From the NCBI GenBank assembly GCA_964503895.1, contig CAZDCF010000001.1, forward strand, positions 1 to 64,000: a stretch of DNA of 64,000 nt, read 5' to 3'. The DNA is from Nitronereus sp964503895. Its GTDB lineage: Bacteria; Nitrospirota; Nitrospiria; Nitrospirales; UBA8639. Of the stretch, positions 1 to 7,506 are shown in pieces (within the stretch, counting starts at the first letter, position 1; the number at the start of each line of letters is the position of its first letter). A model generated the notes under the pieces. It saw only the letters and a list, made by a program, of their open reading frames with translations. It was not told the origin of the DNA and searched no databases. A program made the position numbers and the translations under genes.

Positions 1-818
1 AAAAGCAACCTGAACTCTATAATATATTGGAGAATTATACAGATTTTGATCCCCCTGGAAATGTCATGGTTTGTGCGATGACTCAAGAAGAAAATCTAGA
101 TCATCATGCAAAAATTTTAGGGGAGAGTTATAGGATTCCCATAGAGGAAATGCGAACCTTGCTCTCAGACGGTGGGCTGTATACCTATCCGCAGTCAGAA
201 GGTGTCGTCACGCGAGGAATGTTTCTTTGTAAAGTCGATCCAGCTGGCGAAATGCCCAAGCAGACCTGGGTATTTGATTTAGAGCAAACCGCTCAAACCG
301 AACAATTGGCGAAATTTTCTAGCATCTCTTTGCCGCAAGCTGCCGAACGAGTCTTCTACCGAGAATTGCCTGAGGAACTTCAAGAGCGACTCAAACAAAA
401 AAATTTGGGCCTTGACTATTCGAAGCTCGATCGGTCGGTGGCGAAAGAAGGGGACATTAAGTATATCGATTTTCGCAAGGATTGGTCTCCTTATTTCAAA
501 CGCAAATGTACCATGCCAGATGGATCGATGGTGGAAACCGGAGGCATTGAGGAATTTGCAAATCTACATGGTATTACTGTTCCACAAGCGCAGGAATTAA
601 CGGCTCACGGAGGCACACTCGAAATTGAAGATGGAGTGTTAGCTTGCCAAATTATTAACAACCAACCCACCGTGGCCCGCTTCAACTCCAAACAGTATGC
701 CAAAGCTAAAGAGATCATGGAAGTTCAAGGACTGCACATCATGGATGCCCTTAGTGAGATGGCCTTAAAGGATAAGACATTAATGCGTGCCTTACGGCGA
801 GCAGAGCGAGAAAATTAA
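1..818 (+). CDS. unknown protein, 5' end off the window
   Basis: I do not recognise this protein. The frame is open from base 3 to the TAA at 816-818, giving about 271 visible residues. A TTG at 27 could be read as a start, but the frame continues upstream without a stop, so the true start is most likely outside the window. The sequence is hydrophilic, with no signal peptide, membrane segment or obvious motif in the visible part. The C-terminal third has repeated short charged helices ending RRAEREN. Codon use looks like that of neighbouring genes. It is convergent with the dehydrogenase that follows, with about 110 bases between them and no obvious terminator. Confidence 0.7.
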   Translation, partial: KQPELYNILENYTDFDPPGNVMVCAMTQEENLDHHAKILGESYRIPIEEMRTLLSDGGLYTYPQSEGVVTRGMFLCKVDPAGEMPKQTWVFDLEQTAQTEQLAKFSSISLPQAAERVFYRELPEELQERLKQKNLGLDYSKLDRSVAKEGDIKYIDFRKDWSPYFKRKCTMPDGSMVETGGIEEFANLHGITVPQAQELTAHGGTLEIEDGVLACQIINNQPTVARFNSKQYAKAKEIMEVQGLHIMDALSEMALKDKTLMRALRRAEREN

Positions 819-931
819 ACCCACTTCCAACGGATGGCTATTAGAAATAGACATCCGCACTCATATGAACAACACTCATTTTCCCAGCATTCTGCCTATT
901 TTGCCTTATGGAGTCGCAGTACGCCTAAATC

Positions 932-1726
932 CTAGATTTTATTCAATCCTTTTTTTATTACTTGGCTGGCTGCTTTGATGAGGATTTTTTTGGGTACCCA
1001 TTTTGTCAGAATTGAAGAAAACTTGCCTGGCCATCCAATGGTCACGAACACTTGTTTCTTTTTTAGAGCAGTTAACGACGCCTGAACTACATCTGTAGTT
1101 GTCTGAATGGAAAAGGGATTCTTGGGTTTAAAGCCTGCTATAGAATGAAAATTGGTTTCGGTTTGTCCAGGACAACAGGCTTGTATTTGAACGCCAGTTG
1201 ATTTGACTTCCTCTGCTAGTGCTTCGGAAAAGGAAATGAGAAATGCTTTTGTCGCGGCATATTCTGCCATGTAGGGAATCGGGAGCATGCCTGCGATTGA
1301 AGACACATTAATAATGGCTCCATCTCCGCGTTCTATCATTCCAGGAAGAAATAGCCGAATACTTTCTACCACGGTTTGGACGTGGAGATACAACATCTGC
1401 TGAATGGGTTTCATGGGTTGAAATGCGAATTCTCCATAGATTCCAAATCCCGCATTGTTAATTAGGATGTCAGGGGTCTCGCGATAATTTCGAGCGATGG
1501 CAAATAATTCATGTGCTGAACCAGATTTGGCTAAATCCAAAATACCTATGTAGGCTTGAACGTCATAGTCGGCTTCCAGTTCGCGAGAAAATTGGGCCAG
1601 TCGTTTTTGATCTCGTGATATAAGGAGAAGATCGAACCCCTGGCGTGCCAGCACTCGTGCGTACTCGGCACCAATTCCTCGGGAAGTTCCGGTGATAATC
1701 GCAAAAGGGTTATCCGATTTCGTCAT
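932..1726 (-). CDS. short-chain dehydrogenase/reductase (SDR family)
   Basis: This is a 264-residue classical SDR, a soluble NAD(P)-dependent oxidoreductase of unknown substrate. The N-terminal cofactor motif TGTSRGIG lies near residues 13-20, the NNAG motif near residue 90, a catalytic Ser in INVSSIAG near 140-147, and the YAATK catalytic Tyr/Lys pair near 156-160. Length is normal for the family. The end is basic (KKILIKAASQVIKKGLNKI), as in SDRs of the DltE/ketoreductase-like group often annotated only as SDR oxidoreductase. Its ATG has no clear ribosome binding site. It stands alone on the minus strand with no pathway partner, so the substrate cannot be predicted. Confidence 0.9.
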   Translation of the reverse strand: MTKSDNPFAIITGTSRGIGAEYARVLARQGFDLLLISRDQKRLAQFSRELEADYDVQAYIGILDLAKSGSAHELFAIARNYRETPDILINNAGFGIYGEFAFQPMKPIQQMLYLHVQTVVESIRLFLPGMIERGDGAIINVSSIAGMLPIPYMAEYAATKAFLISFSEALAEEVKSTGVQIQACCPGQTETNFHSIAGFKPKNPFSIQTTTDVVQASLTALKKKQVFVTIGWPGKFSSILTKWVPKKILIKAASQVIKKGLNKI

Positions 1727-1939
1727 GTTTGTTTGTCAAATCACTAAAGGTTAAATGAGTTTTCCTCAGACAAAGATTAAAAGAAAATCGAATGGATTTC
1801 AATCAATGGCTAGGTTATCTTACCGTGTCTTTAGGAAGCATCAAGATCGTGGGAAAGAAGTCTAAGCCCATTAATGATGTCAGAGGCCGTGGCCGAAATC
1901 TAGGATGAAGGCAATACCTAGTCGCGGATTTTAGGTGGG

Positions 1940-2518
1940 TTATTGGCTAGCAGGTTGCGTGCTGTTATGTTCCCAAATTTTGCGTAGGGCAGTTGCCGAC
2001 TTTTGGTCTTGAATGACAACCCGAAGAACGAGGTTTCCAAACTGACGTCGAATAAATTTTAATAAGACGGATCCATTGGCGAATCCGATGGCTAACTCAT
2101 TGTCGGTACCTTTATTGAATCGGGCTTTCTCTTGATTTGTCGGGAGGTAGCTTAAGGTATGTTGGGCGTCCAATGCTGTGTACAATTCATCAAACCATTC
2201 ATCGGTGTGCACACCCATATCAATATGAATATGGGTCAGTGTGGCTGTTGGAGGGGGAGGAACCATGGCGGTCGATGTTTCTTTGGCTCCATAAACCAAG
2301 GTGAAATACCGATTTTTTCCCAAAATCTCATAGAGGCATTGTGTTTCACTTGAACATCCCTCTAGAGATTCAACTTCGCTTGGCTTCATACCAAATTTTA
2401 ATTCGCCAACCCCATAAATGGAATTGGCATGTGTCGGAGAGACCACACTTCCAGCAAAGATAATATTGAGGAAACCAAATAACCAAATTCTTCCAAGGCT
2501 CGGAATTGAAATACGCAT
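1940..2518 (-). CDS. exported protein of unknown function
   Basis: This 192-residue protein has a typical Sec signal: a basic start (MRISIPSLGR), a hydrophobic stretch around residues 11-27 and a likely cleavage site after THA near residue 31. The mature part holds a Cys pair (C-S-S-E-T-Q-C, about residues 54-60) that could form a disulfide in the periplasm, followed by alternating beta-like segments. The sequence YGVGELKFGMKPSEVESLEG resembles the start of small periplasmic proteins in which a G-x-x-x-G-M-x-x-x-E-V element opens the domain. No family is recognised with certainty. It lies just after tRNA-Leu on the same strand. Confidence 0.75.
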   Translation of the reverse strand: MRISIPSLGRIWLFGFLNIIFAGSVVSPTHANSIYGVGELKFGMKPSEVESLEGCSSETQCLYEILGKNRYFTLVYGAKETSTAMVPPPPTATLTHIHIDMGVHTDEWFDELYTALDAQHTLSYLPTNQEKARFNKGTDNELAIGFANGSVLLKFIRRQFGNLVLRVVIQDQKSATALRKIWEHNSTQPASQ

Positions 2519-2605
2519 AGTTTCTACTTTTCAGGCCAAGAGTGAGCCGACTTCCTGCATTGGGTTTTTTCTGACATGCAAGCGACGAGAGACCTTAATG
2601 GATTT

Positions 2606-2690
2606 GGTGCCGAAGGGGGGAGTTGAACCCCCATGCCCCAAAGGACACTAGAACCTGAATCTAGCGCGTCTGCCATTCCGCCACTTCGGC
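2606..2690 (-). tRNA. tRNA-Leu (CAG)
   Basis: Read on the minus strand, the acceptor arm GCCGAAG pairs with CTTCGGC, followed by discriminator A and an encoded CCA. The anticodon stem CTAGA/TCTAG encloses TTCAGGT, giving anticodon CAG. There is a long variable arm, as in class II tRNAs, and a T arm GGGGG-TTCAACT-CCCCC. Length is 85 bases including CCA. It sits between two minus-strand protein genes. Confidence 0.96.
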
Positions 2691-2744
2691 ATAAGGGAGG
2701 TGGGATTATCAGCTTTTGGGGTAAGAGCGTCAAGCAGTGGATCA

Positions 2745-4247
2745 TTAGGCGGAAGTTGCGTTAGATGGAGCCGGATTCGATAGCAAGCACGATTGTTGCC
2801 AAAGGCCTTCGATGGCCGACATGCCATCGGTAGGTGTGAGGTCTTGGGTGTTACCAGATATGATGATTCGTTCGCGAATTAATCCAGCAGCGCCAAGCAA
2901 GAGAGGTGCGGGAATTTTTGTCGCATCTTCCGCAATTAACACATCAAACCGAATGCGTTTAAACAAGGGATCGGTGATTACGCGGTTTGGCGTGGCGGCC
3001 ACCATTCGTTTGTTTTGAATAAACGCCTGCCGATTCGTGCCTTCACCGGCCGCAAGCATTTCTCGAATTTTTTTGGTCCCGCCGAGGCGAGAAATTTCAT
3101 CTTTTAATTCCTCGTATTCAGGACGCATGTCTTTGGGAATCACAGCTTCTGAGTATAATCCCCGGATACGGACCTGAGCAATTTCTACTTCTTTCATTAA
3201 CTCTGTGATTTTCTCTTTATAGATTGCGCGATATTCCCCAAGAGTTTCAACGTTCTTTCCCATTGTTTGCATGCCGAGTCGTTTCCATATGGGTAACTTT
3301 TCGTAGTCTGCTAAAACTTTATCAATGTCCTTGATCTTGCCTTGAAACTCACTCACCTGGGCGAGCAATCGCCATTCAAGCAGTTTGACTTCGTTTAAGT
3401 CACGCTGTTTTTGTCCCTTATGCGCCAGGATTGGTGTGAGCTCGCGAAACCGATTGTATTTTTGCCGAAGAGCATCTTTATTGGATCGCGATTTCGCGAA
3501 AAACAAATGCATTTGAGCTTCGAAGCCAAGTTCTTGTAGCGCAACTCCTGAACATTGGGAAAGAACAGGAACTTCATAGCAACTTAATAGGCTCTTATAG
3601 GGAAGAGGAGCATCACGTAAGGTTTTTGCAAAAAATCCTAGAAGTTCACTGACCATCTGATGGTTTGGGGCAATCAGCAATACGCGTTTTCCTTTTCGCA
3701 TCAGATCTACTACGACAGGTCCAAGTCTGGACCAACGGCCGGCCCGGTCATTACTCCATAATATAGACAGGACTGCAGCCGATGCTCCGGTTCGAGCTGA
3801 TCCATGGTTATCCGTTCGCTCTGGATCGAGCCAGGGGACCAATCGCTCTGCAGGTCCTAGAGCATAGGATTCGGGTTTGGTAGCCATCTCTTGTAATCGT
3901 TTTGACGCTGTGACAAAAAATCCCGATGTGTCTGGCACAATAGTATTGTCCTCAAACGACTGACCTAAGGAGTCCACCGTTTGGATAAGGATATCGCTTC
4001 CAAGGTGGCGGAGGGAATGTCCTTCGGTTGGTTCTAAATCCCCAGGGGGTACGATAGTCAGAGGGATGTCCTCAAGAAAGGTCATTTGAGAAGGAAGGGC
4101 TAAGGTGTAGAGGTTTAAGCTTCCAGCTTTTCCTATTTTTTTGGTCTGAGGAGATTCAATGGGATTATCCAAACCTTTAGCAATTGCTTCCTCTTTTTCC
4201 GAGGCTAATTGGCGGGAGTAATGTTGAAGTAAGTCGAGCAATTTCAT
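2745..4247 (-). CDS. degenerate superfamily 1 helicase-like protein (predicted inactive ATPase)
   Basis: This 500-residue soluble protein has the layout of the first RecA domain of UPF1/SMUBP2-type SF1 helicases, but the catalytic motifs are lost. Residues 187-197 (KRVLLIAPNHQ) match motif Ia. Residues 415-424 (MVAATPNRVI) match the segment before motif II. FDVLIAEDATKIPAP (434-448) sits at the DEAxQ motif II, and IIISGNTQDLTPT (461-473) at motif III, where active enzymes have GD.xQL.P. At the Walker A position there is only RAGRWSRLGP (168-177), with no GxGKT. The second RecA domain (motifs IV-VI) is missing. Residues about 255-400 are a helical, coiled-coil-like insertion. The homology assignment is my inference from motif order; the lost residues are directly visible. 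Its ATG overlaps the stop of the next upstream gene (ATGA), so translation is probably coupled. Confidence 0.75.
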   Translation of the reverse strand: MKLLDLLQHYSRQLASEKEEAIAKGLDNPIESPQTKKIGKAGSLNLYTLALPSQMTFLEDIPLTIVPPGDLEPTEGHSLRHLGSDILIQTVDSLGQSFEDNTIVPDTSGFFVTASKRLQEMATKPESYALGPAERLVPWLDPERTDNHGSARTGASAAVLSILWSNDRAGRWSRLGPVVVDLMRKGKRVLLIAPNHQMVSELLGFFAKTLRDAPLPYKSLLSCYEVPVLSQCSGVALQELGFEAQMHLFFAKSRSNKDALRQKYNRFRELTPILAHKGQKQRDLNEVKLLEWRLLAQVSEFQGKIKDIDKVLADYEKLPIWKRLGMQTMGKNVETLGEYRAIYKEKITELMKEVEIAQVRIRGLYSEAVIPKDMRPEYEELKDEISRLGGTKKIREMLAAGEGTNRQAFIQNKRMVAATPNRVITDPLFKRIRFDVLIAEDATKIPAPLLLGAAGLIRERIIISGNTQDLTPTDGMSAIEGLWQQSCLLSNPAPSNATSA

Positions 4248-4741
4248 GGTGTCAATTCATGTTCAGGATCGAGTGCTTTTTGCACGCAGATGGCCACGCA
4301 TGCCAAACCGCCGGTTACGGGTTGACGATCAAAGGCACAACCTCGTTGGCTAGTGCAGGCCGCAATAAAAGGAATTTTGGTGGAAAAGTCGAGGTCTTCT
4401 AGAACTTGGGCACGGACCTGGCCTTCTTCTGAGACAGAGAGTATTACCACGCGGTTGTGATTATCATCTTCCAAAATAGCGGCTTTGGGAGAAGGCGCTA
4501 TCATCGATCGTGCTGCGCGGATTTCCGGCAAATCTAGATTTGCCCTCACTAAATCTTTTGGGGCTTGAATCGTTTGGTGGCTCATTCGGACGTTCAGGGA
4601 TGTTAGGTTAGGTGTTTCGATTTTGGCCGAGTTTTTATAGGAGGAACTGAGGAGTTGTTCGGCCATGATGTTGCTTACTACTAATAACCCAAATACAAAG
4701 CATGTGATTCGAAATGAGGCTAAGGTTTTGTGTGTCATCAC
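4244..4741 (-). CDS. small exported protein with Cys-rich C-terminus, unknown function
   Basis: This 165-residue protein has an N-terminal hydrophobic segment (about residues 11-28) ending in IMAEQ, a plausible signal peptidase I site, so it is probably exported. The mature chain is mainly polar, with one beta-rich stretch (RVVILSVSEEGQVRAQVLED). It ends in a cluster of Cys residues (AACTSQRGCAFD and LACVAICVQ) that could form disulfides or bind a cofactor. The stop codon overlaps the start of the helicase-like gene by four bases (ATGA), so the two are very likely one transcript with coupled translation. I recognise no family. A cytoplasmic motif-less helicase coupled to an exported protein is an odd pair. 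Confidence 0.7.
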   Translation of the reverse strand: MMTHKTLASFRITCFVFGLLVVSNIMAEQLLSSSYKNSAKIETPNLTSLNVRMSHQTIQAPKDLVRANLDLPEIRAARSMIAPSPKAAILEDDNHNRVVILSVSEEGQVRAQVLEDLDFSTKIPFIAACTSQRGCAFDRQPVTGGLACVAICVQKALDPEHELTP

Positions 4742-4939
4742 ATCGGCATTGTAGTCAAGGCTTTAACCTGGTGTCGAGGAAAGGTGGGATTTTAGGAAGG
4801 CAGGTGTTTCTCCACTTTTTAATTCTTGTCAATATTTTGGTCAGTTGATAAACCGCGGATTTCTCCTGTCTGTCGCAACGACAAAAAACCTTACCTAGTT
4901 CCTATTCTCCCTTCTGATGCAGCTAAACAATTGCAAAAA

Positions 4940-4968
4940 TTGACATTTCTCTGGGTGAACCTTATGAT
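4940..4968 (+). promoter_or_regulatory. sigma70-type promoter of rplI
   Basis: TTGACA at 4940-4945 and TATGAT at 4963-4968 are separated by exactly 17 bases, a near-consensus housekeeping promoter. Transcription would start near 4975, leaving a leader of about 30 bases that carries the AAGGAGG ribosome binding site of rplI. The rest of the 266-base gap (4742-5007) shows nothing else that I can support. Confidence 0.8.
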
Positions 4969-5007
4969 CCTCTCTTTTGTCAAGAGCCTAAAGGAGGAGT
5001 TGGGACA

Positions 5008-5544
5008 ATGAAGGTAATCCTTCAAGAAAATGTGGATAATTTGGGGTATGTGGGTGATATCTTGGATGTGGCTAATGGATATGCGCGGAATTATTTATTG
5101 CCACGTAAGAAGGCCATGGAAGCCAACACTCGGAATGTAAAGGCTTTAGAACACGTTAAATGGGTGACCGCGGCTAAAGTCAAACAAGTGGAGCAAGGAT
5201 TAAAGGGCGAAGCGGAAAAATTGTCCGGGGTTTCCCTCACTTTTGAAGTTCAAGCCGGTAAGGATGATAAACTCTTCGGGTCTGTGACTTCCAAAGACAT
5301 TGAGGCCAAATTACTTGCTCAAGGGTTTGAGGTGGACCGCCGCAAAATTCAACTTCCTCAACCCCTAAAAGAGTTGGGCAATACAAAGATAAGTGTAAAA
5401 TTATTTAGGGATATTAACGTGGAAATTTCCGTGATGTTGGTGAAGAAAGGCGGTGAGTCTTCTGCTGCTGAAGGGGTTACAGAAGCCAAGGAACCTGCTG
5501 AAATAGCTGAAAATGTGGGAACTGAGGCTGAATCTCCGGAGTGA
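5008..5544 (+). CDS. rplI: 50S ribosomal protein L9
   Basis: L9 binds 23S rRNA in the large ribosomal subunit. The N-terminal domain is canonical: MKVILQENVDNLGYVGDILDV, then GYARNYLLPRKKA. It is followed by the long connecting helix and the C-terminal domain (residues about 80-150, with KLFGSVTSKDI). The protein has 178 residues, about 30 more than usual. The extra tail (from about residue 151) is Glu/Ala-rich and low in complexity. The ATG follows a strong AAGGAGG site. The gene is not next to rpsF/rpsR here. Instead it is followed 21 bases later by glyA, probably in one transcript from the promoter at 4940-4968. Confidence 0.98.
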   Translation: MKVILQENVDNLGYVGDILDVANGYARNYLLPRKKAMEANTRNVKALEHVKWVTAAKVKQVEQGLKGEAEKLSGVSLTFEVQAGKDDKLFGSVTSKDIEAKLLAQGFEVDRRKIQLPQPLKELGNTKISVKLFRDINVEISVMLVKKGGESSAAEGVTEAKEPAEIAENVGTEAESPE

Positions 5545-5565
5545 AGTTGAATCTTAAGAGTATCT

Positions 5566-6843
5566 ATGGGAAACGCTGTTGGCAGGTTAAAGGCGATCCA
5601 GGAAACTGATCCGCAAGTGTATACTGCGCTCCGCGCGGAAGAAAGACGGCAGCGGGATAAGTTAGTCCTTATTGCCTCGGAAAACTATGCTAGCTCCGCT
5701 GTGCAAGCGGCCCAAGGATCGCTTATGACCAACAAGTATGCCGAAGGCTACCCGGGTCGTCGCTATTATGGGGGATGCCAGCATGTGGATACAGTTGAGG
5801 AACTGGCCATTCAACGCGCAAAACTGTTGTTTGGGTGTGAGCATGTCAATGTACAACCACATTCTGGTTCTACGGCCAATATGGCGGCGTATCTTTCGGT
5901 TTTGAAGCCTGGTGATACGATTTTAGGCATGGATCTTTCTCAGGGTGGGCATCTCACTCACGGTAGCAAGGTAAATTTTTCCGGAAAGATTTTTCAGTCC
6001 TATTTCTATGGGTTGAATCCTGAAACTGAATTGATCGACTACGACGCAGTCCAGCGCGTGGCTGAGGAGTGCCGGCCGCGAATGCTCGTAGTAGGCGCAA
6101 GTGCGTATTCTCGAATCATTGATTTTGAACGGTTCAAGCAGGTTGCCCAATCTGTTGGCGCTTACTTCATGGTCGATATTGCTCATATTTCCGGGCTAGT
6201 TGCTGCTGGATTACACCCAAGTCCGGTTCCATACGCGGATTTTGTCACTGCCACCACGCACAAAACATTGCGTGGGCCACGAGCAGGAATGGTAATGTGC
6301 AAAGCTGAGCATGCTAAGGCCGTAGATAAAACCGTGTTTCCAGGTTTACAAGGCGGACCACTTATGCATGTCATTGCAGCAAAAGCCGTTGCATTTCAAG
6401 AAGCGTTGTCCCCAAGTTTTAAGGTGTATCAGAAACAAATTTTGGCGAATGCCAAGGCCCTGGCTAAAGGATTTAGCAATCGAAAGTATCACGTGGTTTC
6501 TGGGGGGACCGACACGCATCTCTTTCTTATGAATTTGACCTCGAAAGGGGTGACTGGCAAAGAGGCCGAAATGGCGCTGGATGCCGCGGGTATTATCGTA
6601 AATAAAAACACTGTCCCTAATGATGAGCGGTCGCCCGCTATTACCAGTGGTGTTCGGATTGGGACTCCGATTGTCACCACACGGGGAATGGGGACGAAAG
6701 AAATGTCTCAAATTGTGGCCTGGATTGATGAAGTGCTGCAGCATCACGAAAACAGACGAATCCAACGACGGATTGCTAAAGAAGTGAAAGCCTTATGCAG
6801 CCGCTTTCCCATTTTCCAGACCTCTCCCTTAACATCAGCGTAA
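5566..6843 (+). CDS. glyA: serine hydroxymethyltransferase
   Basis: This PLP enzyme converts serine and tetrahydrofolate to glycine and methylene-tetrahydrofolate, feeding one-carbon metabolism. At 425 residues it has normal length. LVLIASENYAS near residues 36-46 is typical, as is the PLP-binding stretch TATTHKTLRGPR with the Schiff-base lysine at residue 233. HSGSTANMAAY is the cofactor phosphate region, and NKNTVPNDERSP is also conserved in the family. The ATG at 5566 lies 21 bases after rplI with only a weak ribosome binding site. Position between rplI and nrdR suggests a growth-linked nucleotide and translation operon. Confidence 0.98.
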   Translation: MGNAVGRLKAIQETDPQVYTALRAEERRQRDKLVLIASENYASSAVQAAQGSLMTNKYAEGYPGRRYYGGCQHVDTVEELAIQRAKLLFGCEHVNVQPHSGSTANMAAYLSVLKPGDTILGMDLSQGGHLTHGSKVNFSGKIFQSYFYGLNPETELIDYDAVQRVAEECRPRMLVVGASAYSRIIDFERFKQVAQSVGAYFMVDIAHISGLVAAGLHPSPVPYADFVTATTHKTLRGPRAGMVMCKAEHAKAVDKTVFPGLQGGPLMHVIAAKAVAFQEALSPSFKVYQKQILANAKALAKGFSNRKYHVVSGGTDTHLFLMNLTSKGVTGKEAEMALDAAGIIVNKNTVPNDERSPAITSGVRIGTPIVTTRGMGTKEMSQIVAWIDEVLQHHENRRIQRRIAKEVKALCSRFPIFQTSPLTSA

Positions 6844-6960
6844 TCGCGATCATATTTACTCATGAGAAGATTCCATCGACACAAACATTTTTGTTGTGTT
6901 GGTGTGACATGTATCAGCCAATTCATGACCTGGGTATGACTGAGTCGAGGACTGTAACGC

Positions 6961-7425
6961 ATGCGATGCCCCTATTGTAGTCGGATTGACGATAAAGTGA
7001 TTGATTCTCGAACTGCACGAGAAGGTGAAGTGATTCGCCGGAGACGGGAATGTCTTAAGTGCAAGCGTCGGTTCACTACCTATGAGCGCATTGAGGAAAA
7101 CCTGCCTGTTCTTGTTAAGAAGGATAATCGGCGTGAGACGTTTGATCGAAGTAAAATCATGGCCGGATTAAAAAAGGCTTGTGAAAAACGTCCCATAAGT
7201 AGTGCTGTACTTGAAGGAGCGGTGGATCGAATTGAAAAACATCTACAAGAATACGGAGAATCTGAAGTGCCAGCTCGTGTGGTCGGCGAAGAAGTCATGC
7301 GCGAGTTGCACGAACTGGATCAGGTGGCCTATGTCCGATTTGCCTCAGTGTATAAGGAGTTTAAAGATATTGATCAATTCATGGAGACGATCAGGTCATT
7401 GGCTCAAGATCAGGGAAAACTCTAG
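6961..7425 (+). CDS. nrdR: transcriptional repressor NrdR
   Basis: NrdR represses ribonucleotide reductase genes in response to dATP/ATP. The N-terminal zinc ribbon has Cys3, Cys6, Cys31 and Cys34. It is followed by the basic segment EVIRRRRECLKCKRRFTTYER and then the ATP-cone domain from about residue 48 (VLVKKDNRRETFDRSKI). The 154 residues are the usual size. It follows glyA after 117 bases, a linkage seen in several phyla. The gap contains an imperfect inverted repeat (6879-6899), but it does not match the 16-base NrdR box. A weak hairpin plus T-run follows the gene. Confidence 0.97.
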   Translation: MRCPYCSRIDDKVIDSRTAREGEVIRRRRECLKCKRRFTTYERIEENLPVLVKKDNRRETFDRSKIMAGLKKACEKRPISSAVLEGAVDRIEKHLQEYGESEVPARVVGEEVMRELHELDQVAYVRFASVYKEFKDIDQFMETIRSLAQDQGKL

Positions 7426-7455
7426 GAAAAATTGTGAAGCGTATGTTGGAGCAAG

Positions 7456-7478
7456 ATGGTCAAACCATTCTATTTTTT
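7456..7478 (+). terminator. weak candidate terminator after nrdR
   Basis: ATGGT (7456-7460), a three-base loop and ACCAT (7464-7468) are followed by TCTATTTTTT. The stem is only five base pairs, so this could be chance, but the position right after nrdR fits a simple terminator or pause site. Confidence 0.35.
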
Positions 7479-7506
7479 AACCACGATTAATTTCTAGTGT
7501 GAAAAT

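Noticed and set aside
787..978. Short plus-strand frame between the first two genes
   Set aside because: It overlaps the end of the first gene and the dehydrogenase stop; no ribosome binding site and poor composition.
4826..5011. 61-residue frame upstream of rplI
   Set aside because: It overlaps the strong rplI promoter and ribosome binding site, ends inside the rplI start, and has no ribosome binding site or protein-like composition.
6879..6899. Inverted repeat before nrdR as an NrdR box
   Set aside because: The halves ACACAAACA and TGTTGTGT are a little like the box, but the 21-base span with a bulge does not fit the 16-base consensus, and nrdR is not normally its own main target.
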